From contig JAMJFZ010001133.1 of NCBI GenBank assembly GCA_026225945.1, positions 7,398,501 through 7,462,500 of the forward strand: a DNA stretch of 64,000 nucleotides, read 5' to 3'. Positions 24,545 to 36,700 of this stretch are shown piece after piece. Source of the DNA: Cricetomys ansorgei. Its lineage: Eukaryota > Chordata > Mammalia > Rodentia > Nesomyidae. The notes under the pieces were generated by a model, which saw nothing but the letters and a program-made list of their open reading frames with translations, was not told the DNA's origin and searched no databases. Positions within the stretch are counted from its first letter, which is position 1, and each line of letters starts with the position of its first letter. A program made the translations under genes and the position numbers.

Positions 24545-26335
24545 TGGAAAAGTCTTTCTTTACAATAATATATACTGATTATGGTTTCTCCTCCCTCTAC
24601 TCCTCTCAAATCCTCCCTATTTTGTTTCTCATGTGGATTAACCCCTTTCTGTCTCTCATTGTCAAACAAACAGTGTTCTAAAAAATAATAGTTAAACAAA
24701 ATGAAGTTAAATACAATATAGAAGATAAAACAAAAACTATCACATCAGAGTTGGACAAAATAAACAAACATGAAGAAAAGAACCCAAGAATCAAATATGG
24801 AACAGAGACCTACTCCTTCCCACACTCAGTAATCTCACAAAACCTCTAAACTGGAACCCATAATATATATGCAAAAGACCAACAGGATTAAGGAGAAAAT
24901 AAATACAAATAAAATAAAATACAAATGAAATAATAAGTTAAAATTTATCAAAAGGAAATGACCTGACTCAGCATAAAGAGATAAAGAGATAAGGAACCTC
25001 CAAAGATGCCATTAAGCTTGCTTTCTGTTGGTCATACTGCCTACTATTGGACATTCAGCCTACCGTAAGAGCAGTTTGTGTCCCCAGTGAAACTCCCGTG
25101 GAGAAAACCTCATTTTCATTTGGAGGTGGTTATCAATTGAGTATTGCTTCTGTGTTAGGGATGGAGGCATGTGTCCACTTCTGTCAATGCTATGACCCAA
25201 TCTGGTGCCTATCTGTACATGCCATATGCATGCTTCTTCAGTCTCTGTGCATTCGGCAGCTTTGATCATGTTGATGTAGAGCCTTTGTTTTCTTGGGATC
25301 CTCCATCCATTCTTTCTGGCTTTTACACTCTTTCTATTTCCTCTTACACAGGTTTCCCTGAGCTCTGAAGACAGGTATTTGATGGAGACATCCCATTTAG
25401 CGCTGAATGTTTCAAGGTCTCTCAGTCTTGCCTAGCATCTGAATATGGCTTTCTCTATCTGCAGGAGGAAGCTTCTCTGGTGATGATTGAGCAAGGCAGT
25501 GATCTATGAATATAGCAGAATGTCATTTTACTGCTACTTCTTTTTGTGGTTGTTAATTTGTTTTGTTTTTAGGATGGAACAGTGGATAAAATTTGTTTTA
25601 TCCTAGGTCTCTGGGCTATCTAGTCACAAGTTCTTAGTTACCCAAGAAATATCTGATATTCATTCCTTCTCATAGAGTAGGCCTTAAGTCAAATCAGATA
25701 TTGTTTTATTAGTCCCACAAAGCTTTGTGCCATCATTACACTAGCATATCTTGAATGTAGGACACCATTGTAGATCATAGGGTTTGTGGCTGGGTTGAAT
25801 TTTACTTTTCTCCTTTGGTAGCCCATCAGGTACCTTCCTGTACCAAAACTAGTAGAATATAGGTCTTAGTCTCAATGTAAACATGAGCTTGACTCCTTTG
25901 TGTTAAGTGACTTTTGTAGGTGGTGTCTTTAGTAATGGGCCCCTGTTGTAAGTTTGTAGAGAGCAACTTATGTTCTTGTCCAGAGTTTGGGGTATTTGGG
26001 GATTCGAATGTGATTCCTTTGGCCAACAACTTAATTAGGTATAACCCAATCCCCAAACTGAAAGCTTCATTTGGTAACAAGAAATGGCCAATTGGGACTT
26101 TGTTTTCCCCATTATTTGACAATTTCCTTTAAATCACCTGAATCTGTGTGTATGTTTTATGAAACTTCTATTAGATTTGGTTTTAAAAGAATCCCTCAAA
26201 CAATCCCCTATTCATATTCTGCTCCCAAACTCTTCCTACATTGCCCTTACCTCCATTGTCTCCTAACTTCATGTTTTGTCTTACTTTTGGATTCATATTA
26301 AAAACTAAACAAAACTAAAAAAATGAACAAACAAA
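24545..26335 (-). mobile_element. LINE-1 long 3' UTR, minus strand
   Basis: The 3' end is on the left ('aataatatatactgattatg' then C/T-rich DNA). The A-rich block follows at 24740-24900, then 'attggacattcagcctaccg' (25047), 'ggccttaagtcaaatcagat' (25680), 'cattacactagcatatcttg' (25734), 'accttcctgtaccaaaac' (25831) and 'ggccaacaacttaattagg' (26020). The order is that of old Lx-type rodent L1 3' UTRs. The first half aligns with 16.49-17.19 kb. Confidence 0.8.
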
Positions 26336-26339
26336 AGCC

Positions 26340-28110
26340 AACTAATCTCCAATTATTGGGTACAGGGCTTGCTGCAGAGTATGGTCAATTTACTAATTCT
26401 CACTCCGTTAAAGAAAACTGAATTTCGCTCACCCTGAATCAATCAAATATCAATAGTTCTTGTCTTTGACTGGGATTTTTTTTCCTGACCTCCCTTTCTT
26501 TATGATGGTATTTTGTCTTGCTTGAGTTTTGAAGATTTTGTTTATATTACCACAGTCTATGTAAGTTCACATATACATCTGCCCTGCTGTGTTTCAAAAA
26601 TGTTATTAGCCAGCTCTTACCCTATGAATATTTCCACACCAGGGTCCACATATCACTAATCTTAGCTGAGAAAACATTTTTTAAATTTTATTTATTTACT
26701 TTTGCTTTGTTAAAGTATTCTATGTTAATTGTCATCAACTCCATTAAGAATTTTTCTTAATGCCATGGAGGTGATTGTGCACACATTTATCCTGCCACTT
26801 GGGAAACAGAGGCAGACAGAATTCTAATTCAAACCCAAACTGGTCTACAGAGTGAGTTCTAGAACATCTACATCTTCAAAGAGAAACTCTGTCTCAAAAA
26901 CAAAGAAACAAACAAACAAGCAAAAAAAAAAAAAAAAAAAAAAAAAAGAACAACAAAACCAACCAAACAAAAAAAAACGATTCTTTGCTAATAAGAGTTG
27001 AGTTGTGTCAAATCTATGGGTTTAGCTATAAGTCATTAGGAATCATTTTAGTATTATGTTAATTTAGTAAAATAATGGCATACCTAGGGCCTATGACCCA
27101 TCTAGGCACAAGTGATTGCTGCCTTAAACAATACAAATATGGGTTCAATCTCATGGAGGTGGCCTTAAATCTAATAAAATAGTGGTTGGCTACTCCCACA
27201 TTATCTATGCTACTAACGAACCAGTGGGCATATCTCTCTAGACAGGTTGCTGTTGCTGCTGGCGGGATTTATAATGAATGAGACCAAGCATTTATATTTC
27301 TCCTTCAATGGTGTTCATGGCAACTCCCAGTAGTGTGGATGTTAGCCAATAGGGAGGAAATTTCCAGCTGAATTCCAGGTATATTTCTCCATGTCCTATA
27401 GTATAAGTATGTGGTGTCTTCACCGATAGGGAATTGCCAAGTTCTGGATGGTAACAAATAACAGGTAACAATAACAGGTTATGTTTAGAGATATTTACTT
27501 GACCCCATTAACCAATCATTCAAATATGAGCAACCCATTCCTGGTACTGAGGGTTTTATTCATGTACTGGCTAGTTGGAGTGTTTTAGTACCGTTGCATA
27601 GTAACACCCTAAAAAAGTAGTGAATACAATGGTGATATCCTGTGGAATAATGTACTACTTCTAGTGCCATTCACTGCCAAGAACTATTACTGAAGACTTC
27701 CAGTCTGCTCTGGGGTTAATGAAGCTGGACATCTTATTGGTTTTTCGAAGCTCCAATAAATGTATCACAAGAGGCTATATCCTGAGAGAATTGTTGCCCA
27801 AATATCCCTTGCTGCTATGGAATCTGATAGTGATGGCCTCTGTCATGCTTTACTTGTTTATTTTGTGGTATGAAAAAAATCTATGGGGGTCTCTAACTCC
27901 CCACTGAGCACTGTTACTGCAACACATAACAACAGTGGCGATTTTCTAAAGGGCAGTGCCACTCAGTTGAATTGGTAACACTATTGAAACTCCAGACAGA
28001 AAAACTAATTTATAACATCAGATTTGGGTGTTTCACCAAGCTGCTTTGGAACCTAGGGAACTATGTAAGAAAACACATTCGTGGTAGCAAGATCTATGTG
28101 TGTTGGAGGT
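26340..28110 (-). mobile_element. Second LINE-1 3' UTR relic, minus strand, split by a B1
   Basis: 'ggcttgctgcagagtatggtc' region blocks and 'gtaagttcacatatacatctg' are followed by 'gccctgctgtgtttcaaaaa' and, past the B1 insertion, 'gtggccttaaatctaataaa' (27161) and 'agtaacaccctaaaaaagta' (27600). The last block is 'aacatcagatttgggtgttt' (28014). It parallels the preceding L1 (for example 25680 versus 27161) but is a separate, more diverged copy. The 62-codon frame at 27719-27907 lies inside it and is not a gene. Confidence 0.65.
26761..26978 (+). repeat. B1 SINE with long A-tail, plus strand
   Basis: 'ggtctacagagtgagttcta' and 'gaaactctgtctcaaa' mark a diverged B1. It is followed by a roughly 25-nt A run and further A/C-rich tail. 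It interrupts the L1 relic. Confidence 0.85.
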
Positions 28111-28134
28111 TTGCTTCTTCCAATGTATATGAGT

Positions 28135-28158
28135 GAGTGTGTGTGTGTGTGTGTGTGT
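28135..28158. repeat. (GT)n microsatellite
   Basis: About 12 GT units. Confidence 0.93.
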
Positions 28159-31004
28159 CTTTGTTTTGAAGCTTTGCTTCACCCACAAGTTGTATGTGAA
28201 TGTGTATATGTGTGATTTTGTGGAAAGGATTTTATGGAGAGGATATAGGGGAAAAGCTAGAATGGAGACAGAAGTTTATAGGAAGAAAGAAGCTTAAATA
28301 AAGAATGTGTGACCAATCCATGAGACATCTGTGTACTTTTCCCTATGGCTGACCTGCTGGATTTTGTTGATATACAGGAATGAGTATTTGTGTGTGTCTC
28401 TCTCTTCCTGCTGCACCCACCTTTCTGTTGTTCTTTCTCTATTATTTACATTAGTTGTCCAACACCACACCTATCCTGGGACACCTGACTTCAAGCCAAG
28501 TTACTTCAAGTCTTCAGTAACCTTCAATAATTCATATTTCTAATGATAATTGTTACACATTATTTTTAGCTAAACTTAGTGAAGGAATATGTGGAGAATA
28601 TTTTTAATCAGATATAATACAAAGAACACCACAATCAAACTTTACTTTTCTACTCATAGAGATTCTTAATAAATAAAAGAGAATTTGTAAAAAAAATAAT
28701 ACAATAAAAATCAGTAAGGGGATTTAAAAAAACAATTTCTTCAGACCATGTGAAAAACAACTATTGTAGAAAACCTAGGGGATTTTTAGAAATATCGTGT
28801 GAGGAAAAAAAAAGAAAGAAATTGACAATGTATCTAGCTATAATATTCATACATGGAAAATCAATTCTGTTTTTATACATGTATTTTTCATAGATTTATC
28901 CAATAGCCAGTACCTTGTGGGCAGCATATTAAATTTACTTGGCTCTCAAAGGTGAATTTTACTATGGTTATAATTCTTGATTTTATATACCACTTGAATA
29001 ATGACTTATATGGTTTTTATTTTTATTTGCATCTCTCAAAAGGATTTTTAATATTTTTAACAATTCTACTTTAGAATTGCATCAGCATTCTACAGAATAA
29101 TTGGAGCCAATAATTTTTCTCCATCTCAGAGTTGCAGTATAACTTATGAATCATGTTTTAGAAAATAATTGCCTCATTATTATTAATTTATTATCTTTTA
29201 TCTTTGCATCTGATCCTCTCATCATTCTTGTTATTTGATAAGAGTTATCTTTGTCACTTTTCTGGGACAGTCTTATATGAGGACACAGGAATTTCATAAA
29301 AATATTCATGGTAGAAGTCAAGACTCTAGCGTTTCATCAGAGGAATGATTACTGAAATACATGAGTTCATTATCCAGTGGTAACCACTTTGTGTCAGTTT
29401 GCAACACACCTTCCGTGATAGGAAGTTAAAAATACACCAATACACCAATACAATTACAGGGATATTTCAATAAGCATTTTATTCTATACAATGTTGGAAG
29501 ATTATCCCAAAGAAAACAAAAATTCTAACAGTCTAGTTCGTGCCTCAATAGTTAATGAGAGCATACTGCGATCTGTTTGAAGGTAGGTAGGTATACCCTT
29601 TCTAATCATCAGAACATTGAGGAGCTGGGTAAGTATGAAACTGTTGGTGTAGATGGCTGATTTTGGTATAAAATAAATGGATGTTAAGTTCTTTACTAAT
29701 TGACCCTGTGTCACAAGACTGCTGGGAACCAGGGAAAAATGTGTTTCACAGGTGCTTGAGACTGATGGTGCTATTTGTTCTTCCAACAGGAATGAGGAAA
29801 TGCCAGTCCAGTTTAGGTCCAATAAATTGGATGCATATCGAGTAAGATTTTAAAAATAGATGAACAGTAATTGGTTATTTTTCTCACTTAGTGTCTGATG
29901 ATCAGAAATGGGATTAATGCAAACTTAAAAGTAAGGAGCTAAAGATTTCAGTTATATAGACTCAGGAGAGTGGCTGCTTATTGGTGAGGTGTGTTATAAT
30001 GAAGATATGAAAAGAAATGGAATCAAGAGATTTGCTAATAAGACAATTTTTTTCCACATTTTAAATAACAATTCAATTTGGAAGTCCATGAGGCGATGTC
30101 AGTTTCACTCACTAAAAATGTTTTTTGGTAAAATAAACAAATATTTTTGTAAATTTAGAAAATTAAGACAGAAGTAGATTGTCTTCCTTAACCTACAGCC
30201 ACTGAATGTTAATTCTTTTGCTTTTAAATTTTGAAACTTCTACTTTTCCTATGTTATGCTAATATTCATTTAATTGATAAATATATACAGTTTCTTACAG
30301 GGGATATCTGCCTTTCTAGGCACAAGAAATGCCAGACACTATCAAAAACTTTAGAGTGAAGGTCAAAACTTCCAGTCATCTGGTACTTTCTTTGAGAATG
30401 AGAATCAGGGTGCTGTTTTCCAGATCATAAATACCTTTTAGTGTTTTAAAATAACGTCTATGATACACCAATTCATTTTTAGGTACTAGCAGATGGAAGG
30501 AAATCAATTGACTTTCACATAATTTTGAATTAACAATGTTTACACTTATAAGTTGTCAGTATTTAGTATGAATGTATTTATGCATGTATTTATCTATTTA
30601 TGGTATTACACAATTATTAAATGCTATTTTACAAGTTGTGACATATGTAAATGTACATATTTACAGTTTTGACAAATCAGTCAATCTTGCTTATTACTCC
30701 TCAATATAATGAAAACATGGAAACAATAAAATACTTTGACAGAGAAGAATTCTGGAAAAAAAAAACCTCATTGCCAAAGTTTATTGAACTGGTTTGTGAA
30801 CCATTTTTCTCTGGTCAATAATAAAATCATCTTAGAACTTGTAATAGTAAGTTGAACAATCTGTTTAGTATACTAGTCTATTAAGTTAAACATAATGTTT
30901 TACAGCATCTTTCTTTAATTAAACAGCATTATTTTTGAAAGAGAGGCATCTCTGAGATTTTTGCTAGTTTTGTTGCTTTCTTTTTGTTTTTCACTTTTGA
31001 CACA
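28159..31004. other. AT-rich unique DNA
   Basis: No gene or family was recognised. The longest frame (29502-29822, minus, 106 codons) has no recognisable domain and no neighbouring splice or poly-A context. A (ATTT)/(TATT)-rich stretch lies near 30570-30610. Confidence 0.5.
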
Positions 31005-31135
31005 GTATCTGTCCATGTTGCCCTGACTTATCTTGATTTTCACAGGGAGCGAGACTTACCGTGAGTTCTTAGCCACTTGTCATTGTCTCCCATGTTCTGT
31101 GACCACATGCCTGTGCTCCCATGTATAGTGTTCTG
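31005..31135 (-). repeat. Possible very old B1-like monomer, minus strand
   Basis: 'gacacagtatctgtccatgt' followed by 'tgaccacatgcctgtgctcc' loosely follows the reversed B1 order. It is weakly supported. Confidence 0.3.
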
Positions 31136-31649
31136 ACATAGACTTTCTCTGAAACAAACTTTTACTAATATTTTTAGAGGGATCAAATCAATGCCACTAC
31201 ATAAGTTTTCTCAGTTACTAAGAGAACCAATATACATTTCTATATGCTTTTTAACCTCTAAAACCGCATAAATGCAATATTATTAATGATGAATATTTTG
31301 TGTTTTCTGTATTTTACCATTGATTTTGTTACATAAGCTACCACTTCCTAGAGTATTGGAGCCTGCTTTCTTATATTTTATCCAATGACATTTCAATTTG
31401 AGGTAATAAAGATATGTAATGAATTGTTCATGTATATGAATCAAGAAATGGAGTATACATGAGTATGTAGAATGATGCTGAGGGCTATCTTATCTTCCCA
31501 TATAAGTTGTTTTGTTTGTATATTGGCTCTCTGAAATTTTGTAATAAACAAAATCAAACACATACCAGATGACAGAATTTGATGTCTCTTCATTTTTTAA
31601 AAACATTATTTTACTCAATATCAGAAAGTCAAATAGTATGTTAAGCTGA
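31136..31649. other. AT-rich unique DNA
   Basis: Nothing recognised. Confidence 0.45.
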
Positions 31650-31975
31650 TGCCTGGAGAGATGGTTCAGTCAGAAATGTACTTATAATAAAAGGATGAGC
31701 TCATGAGATGGATCATCAGAACAAACAAAACAATGGATCCAATTTCGAGCATTTGTATGCTCAATGAGATAGAGGCCAAGAATGGAGGAACTTTGGAGCT
31801 ACCTGTCCATGAAACTTTGTCTAAACAACAAACTCCAGATTTTATTTAGAGAGCCTGTCCAATAAAATAAGAGAAAGTGAATAAAAAGGAACATAAACAC
31901 CACACACAAACACACACACACAAAACTATATGTATATATGTATATGTATATATATATGTATATATATATCTTTAA
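31650..31975 (+). repeat. RSINE1/B4-type SINE, plus strand, with CA/TA tail
   Basis: The head 'gcctggagagatggttcag' starts the tRNA-like part. 'gaaactttgtctaaacaa' is the B1-like end. The tail turns into CA (31905-31922) and TA/TG (31925-31970) repeats. The copy is strongly diverged. Confidence 0.65.
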
Positions 31976-32053
31976 CATACGCAATAAAGAAAATTATGGT
32001 TTTTAAAAATGTACTTGGAAATATAAAATACATTCCAATTATAATTAATATAA
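31976..32053. other. Short AT-rich spacer
   Basis: Nothing recognised. Confidence 0.4.
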
Positions 32054-32395
32054 TTGTGGTGATTAACATTTTCAACTTGACAGGGCTAAAATAGCCAAGA
32101 TGACAAGTTTATATAAGTGTGTCTGTAACCAGAATAGCAGAGGTATGAAGAACCAATATTAATACGGCAGCATTATACCACATCAAAAGAAAAAGAGAGC
32201 TGAGCAACACCTTCAACTTCCTTTGTTTTTGAGCTGTAGATACAATGTGAACAGACTCTTCAAGCTCCTGTGGCCATAAGTTCCTCACTAGAGTGAATGC
32301 ACCCTCACACTGCAAGACAACATAAAACTTACCTTCATTATGTTGCCTTATGAGGTAGTTTTTCACATCAATGAGAAAGTACCTAACATAATACC
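32054..32395 (+). mobile_element. ERVL-type (MLT2-like) solo LTR, plus strand
   Basis: Opens with 'ttgtggtgattaacattttc' and 'caacttgacagggct'. It continues with 'aaagagagctgagcaacacc', 'gatacaatgtgaacagac' and 'caagctcctgtggccataag', and ends 'gagaaagtacctaacataat'. This is the complete order of a common rodent ERVL-type LTR. No internal proviral sequence adjoins it, so it is probably a solo LTR. The 85-codon minus-strand frame across it is spurious. Confidence 0.8.
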
Positions 32396-32633
32396 CCAGT
32401 GTAAATTGTGTGCTAAATATGAAAAAAAGTGAAATACAAATTAGTATATCTTAATTTTCTCATATACAATATTTCCATTACCTCCTATACATTGTTTTGG
32501 AAAAGTATATATGATGAATGGATCTCTATATGGGAATATATATTAGATTATATATTATCAAGTTTGAATAAAAGGTCACATGACTGATTTTTAGAAAAGC
32601 TTTCAATATAGTTTATATTATAGTATTAGCATG

Positions 32634-32695
32634 TACACACACACACATATGTGTGTGTTTATATATATATGTGTGTATGTGTGTTTATATATAAT
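32634..32695. repeat. CA / TG / TA low-complexity tract
   Basis: CA repeats turn directly into TG repeats through CATATG, giving a 20-bp perfect palindrome at 32639-32658. TA/TG DNA follows. Confidence 0.93.
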
Positions 32696-34964
32696 GATCA
32701 GTAGGCCTTTTAATAATGAATAAATCATATTCATGTCTTGAATTTTAAGAAAGCATGAATTTTTATAACTGTGATGTAATTGTGAATGTATGTAAAGAGA
32801 TTCATTTCAAATTTTTTAGAAAGCCATGAAATTGTATATAATTTCAGCCACAGTCAATATTTGCCTCTTCTCATTGTTTAATTCAAAATAATGGATTATT
32901 TTCTTCAATAATACTTGAAAATAAACTATCATTGTTTTAGTAATCATCCATCAGGAATCCACTGATGTAACTACATAATCTTTATCTATTACCCTATATC
33001 AAATGTAGCAATATAGTAACTAGAAAATAAATTTATCAGAGCTACCTGTGAAGCATAAAATCAATTTTGACTTTAAAGCACAAATTTACTATCAGATTAA
33101 AAGGAAGAGAAACACACAGGTATTCATTCACATACAACATGGAAACAACAAAGCAAAAGTCTAACTGTGGTAACTGCAACAATGAGGTAGAAACAGTAAA
33201 ATAATTGGTTTTATGTATTAATATGAACAAAAAAATTCTCATATGTCACACGATGCTGTATGAGCTAATGTGAAGGAAGAGAAGACAGCAAGCCACTCAG
33301 AGAGGCAAGCAGAGAACAGTGACGACATAAATCTAAGTGGGAGTGTATGGCTTCTTAAGAGTTCACAGATGAAGTCAAATGGACAGAAGAACACTAGCAA
33401 GTAGCAAAATAACCCATTTGCAAACATAATTTTAAAGACCAGCTTCCAAAGATACAGGTTACAGAAATATAAAGACAATACCATGCTTCTCAAGTAAAAG
33501 CAATGTATCCCATTAAGGAGAAAGATGACTTATAGGTGTTCATATTTGTAAAAAACACCTTCAAAATGAAACACTTTCAAATAATGCATTTGTATTATGC
33601 GTTAAAGTCTCCCCAGCAAGGCAAAATCAGCCTGGATAAGTGTTTTGTTGTTTGTGATAACTGAATATTAAAATATCAGGGACATGCACCTCCAATATGC
33701 ATATTGGAGGCTATTGAACTTCAGCCTCTGGGTGAGAAAGGGAAGCCTACTTGGATTATCCTGAGTGTAAATATTTCTCCTTTGTCTGAGAGTTGTATCA
33801 GTTACTTCTTCTGTCCTCAAATGGATACAACTCAAACTTTTATAGTTGTTTTCTGAATAATACTAATTTAGACATGTATTTCCTAATAAGTACATAGCTT
33901 CTAAGCATTACTTGACAGAAAGGATAATTGCAAGTTTGGTATAGAGAACAGTTGCTGTTGTTCAGAAAATATAACAATTTGTATCTTGAAATCAGAGATC
34001 AGTAAAAAAGACTTCCTCACACTGTGAGGAAACTTCCCTGGAGTGCTGATGGTATTTGGAATAATTTCATTTACAAAAGAAGGTGAACCTGAAATAAAAT
34101 TTGACCCTCTTGGTATCACTAATGGGTTGAAATTGAAGCAGCTTTCAATCCACAGAAAATCTTGATTATACTTATTCATTGTCTGAATTCTAATTTGCAC
34201 GAATGAACTTTCCATAAGCTTCTCAAAAAAATCAATGTCACAGGATTTCATCTGAGAATACCCTTTGCTATGCTGCTCTTCATCCTTAGTAAATACCTTG
34301 GATTAAAGAAACTATTCATATCCCAAAAAGGTTTGAATGGTAGCCAATCTAGGCACTTCTATAGATATTTCTTTTCTACATTTAGAAGTCATAAAATATC
34401 ACATATATTTACGGCAGGAAACATTACATATATTTACTAAAATTTACTCCAAAACCTTTGATTTTTGTGTAAAAAGTTAGAATATCATCAAGCCATTTGA
34501 AATTTGGGATTGATTTACTAGCAGAAAATTCGCACAAAAAATATTACCATTCTAGACTTCTTAGATCAACCCTTAGGTAAATATTCTTAGTTTATTTCTT
34601 TATGGAAGAAATACCTAGGGCATAATGTACTTCCCCTGAGAATACCGAATTGTATTCTTCTAAAGATAGCAGTTTCATAAGGGGTCATGTGTCACACTTG
34701 CCTCTTCCCCAATGTAAAACTAAACAAATTATTAGAAAATCATCCATGACTGATGAATATGCGCTATTCATTTTTTCCTCTGTCATTTGCTTTTATTTCC
34801 CTTTCTCCTTTTTATTATACACTGGTACTACCTCAGTGGATTCTGGGAATAGGAAGCAGTGTTACACATTATACAAATTAATTGAGTAGGCATTTAAGGG
34901 GCTTGCAAAGAGGACTGTGCAGGGTTCTCTTCCCACATGTTTGTCTATGTTATATCGTATCAAT
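32696..34964. other. AT-rich unique DNA with one striking palindrome
   Basis: No repeat family was recognised. Minus-strand frames at 33239-33493 and 33901-34251 (116 codons) show no recognisable domain. Confidence 0.5.
33689..33710. repeat. 22-bp perfect palindrome
   Basis: Two 11-bp arms (CCTCCAATATG and its exact reverse complement) meet without a spacer at an ATGCAT centre. Each strand carries a CCAAT pentamer. A second, smaller inverted repeat (gaggct...agcctc) overlaps its right flank. Confidence 0.95.
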
Positions 34965-35155
34965 CTGTGACACCCAAATTGGTTGTTAAACTCTAATATC
35001 CATTGTGATGGACCAGGAAGTGTATGCTGTGGTCATGTGGAGTCTTTGAGTATGGAACTGATTGTTTCAGAAGAAACTGAGGGGTCTACAATTGTAGCCT
35101 TTTTCCATTTGAAGACACAGTGAAGAGGTGACCATTTATTAATCAGAAAGATGAT
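34965..35155 (+). mobile_element. MLT1-like MaLR LTR, plus strand
   Basis: 'gacacccaaattggttgtt', 'aaactctaatatccattgtg', 'atgga' and later 'ttgaagacacagtgaagagg' and 'ccatttattaatcagaaag' occur in the order of an MLT1 LTR. The 5' few bases and the far 3' end are missing. Confidence 0.65.
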
Positions 35156-35379
35156 GACACTGAAAGTATAGGAACTTTTATCTTATATTTCTAAGTCTGT
35201 CAAATATAAGAAAAAAAATATGGACTATCCAGCAAACAATAATTTTTATAGTAGTCTGCACTGACTAAAGATGGTAGATAACAGGGCATGTTTGCATGAC
35301 CATTTCACTGTCTTCCCTGTTTCCATTCAAGATTATTTGAGCATTTACAGGACTGTAGGCATAGATGTATGGCAAAAGG
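35156..35379. other. Unique DNA
   Basis: Nothing recognised. Confidence 0.4.
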
Positions 35380-36100
35380 TCATTTGTTCTTTGGCTAATT
35401 CCTTAGAGGGTTTCAGCCTCTTTATAATCTAATCTTCAAGATGCTAGCTCAGACAAAGAAGGTTTCAGCCTTTGTAAAATAATGTTTCAAACTCCAAGAA
35501 TTACAGCTGACTGAGCCACTCTGGCTAGAGCTGTACTGAACTCAACTTATTCTTCTGGTTGGCCAATTCAACTCACCCACTGTTCTGATTCAAACTCTTC
35601 TCAAGTTGCTTGTTCAAACTGACCTTCTGAGTCAGCTGATTGCTTCTGGCTGAACTCTTCTAACTCTGGCTGACTCCAGCAACTTCTCTGACTAAACTGC
35701 TCTGTTCAGCTTCAAACTGACTCTCCCAAACTCAGTCTTACCTTCTTCTGAAATGGTTCTGTGTCTCTGCTTCAGACTGCCTCAGATTGCCCCAAACTGT
35801 CTCATGTTGTATCTCTCTGTCCTCCCTGTGAACTGAGAGCCTCCCCTTATGCTGTGAAAGTTGAGCATGTACTCACTCTAAGTCTCTGCTACCTATTCCT
35901 CTGATTCATTATTTTGCCTAATCTTAACTCTGATTCATTTCAGAGGTCATTTTCTGTCTAACATTGACTCCTGAGCTCCCCTTCCTGTCTCTGCTGCTAC
36001 TTGCTTCTGTCTTGGAGATTAAAGGTGTGTGCTACCACTGCCTTCTGAATACTGGGATTAAAGATGTGTGCTACATTGGGATTAAAGTGTGTACAAACAA
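35380..36100 (-). mobile_element. LTR-like B1-box repeat, copy A, minus strand
   Basis: One of five related copies in this window. Its 5' end is on the right (reverse complement begins close to TGTTTGTACACACTTTAATCC). Two B1-like boxes follow (36000-36085, 'actgccttctgaatactggg'), then a 'ctaacattgactcctgagc' block (35958). The 'gagcatgtactcactct' block (35863) comes next, then a long CTGA/CTCT-rich body and an AATAAA-like area near 35385-35400. The strand call follows the element's inferred 5' to 3' direction. The plus-strand frame 35964-36185 is spurious. Confidence 0.75.
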
Positions 36101-36330
36101 ATACCTTGTTGAAGTAATATATGTAGACTTGTATCACTTTTTCTTGTTTAGATCAATTATCCTGGCTAACTCAAAGAAATGCTGAGGTTCTGGAAAGAAC
36201 CCTACACTAATAGAATTCCACAAATATCAGATACATACCGAAGAAGGTGAGGAACAAGTCTATGCATCCTGTGCTTTAAAGGATAGCAAATATCATCTAG
36301 CAGTTTGGAATATAATACAAGGCATTTTTT

Positions 36331-36700
36331 AGGAGCTGGAGAGACTGTTGAGTTTGTAAAAGGCTTGCTATAAAAACATTAGAACTCAAGTTTTGATCCC
36401 CAGCACTCACAAAAAAAAATGTTTGTGGTGTCATACACCTGTGGACATAGTAGACAGGGTTATTTCTGGAGTGACTGGCCAGCTAGTTTAGAAAATCAGT
36501 GATCTACAGGTTAACTAAGAGGCCCTGTCTCAAAAATTAAGATATAGAGCAACTGAGGATATAACATAAAATACTGGACTATATGCATAAACAAACACAC
36601 ACACAGTAGGACACAAATATAAACACATGTGAAGATATCCACAAATACATAGAAACACATATATACCTATGTACAACCACACACACACACACACACACAA
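36331..36700 (+). repeat. RSINE1/B4-type SINE with CA tail, plus strand
   Basis: Head 'aggagctggagagactgttg', then 'gatccccagcactcac', a B1-like part ending 'gaggccctgtctcaaaaatt', 'gagcaactgaggatataaca', and a CA-rich tail finishing in (AC)n at 36679-36700. This is the complete layout of the family. Confidence 0.88.

Noticed and set aside
32109..32366. 85-codon minus-strand frame
   Set aside because: It lies across a plus-strand ERVL-type LTR and has no similarity to a known protein.
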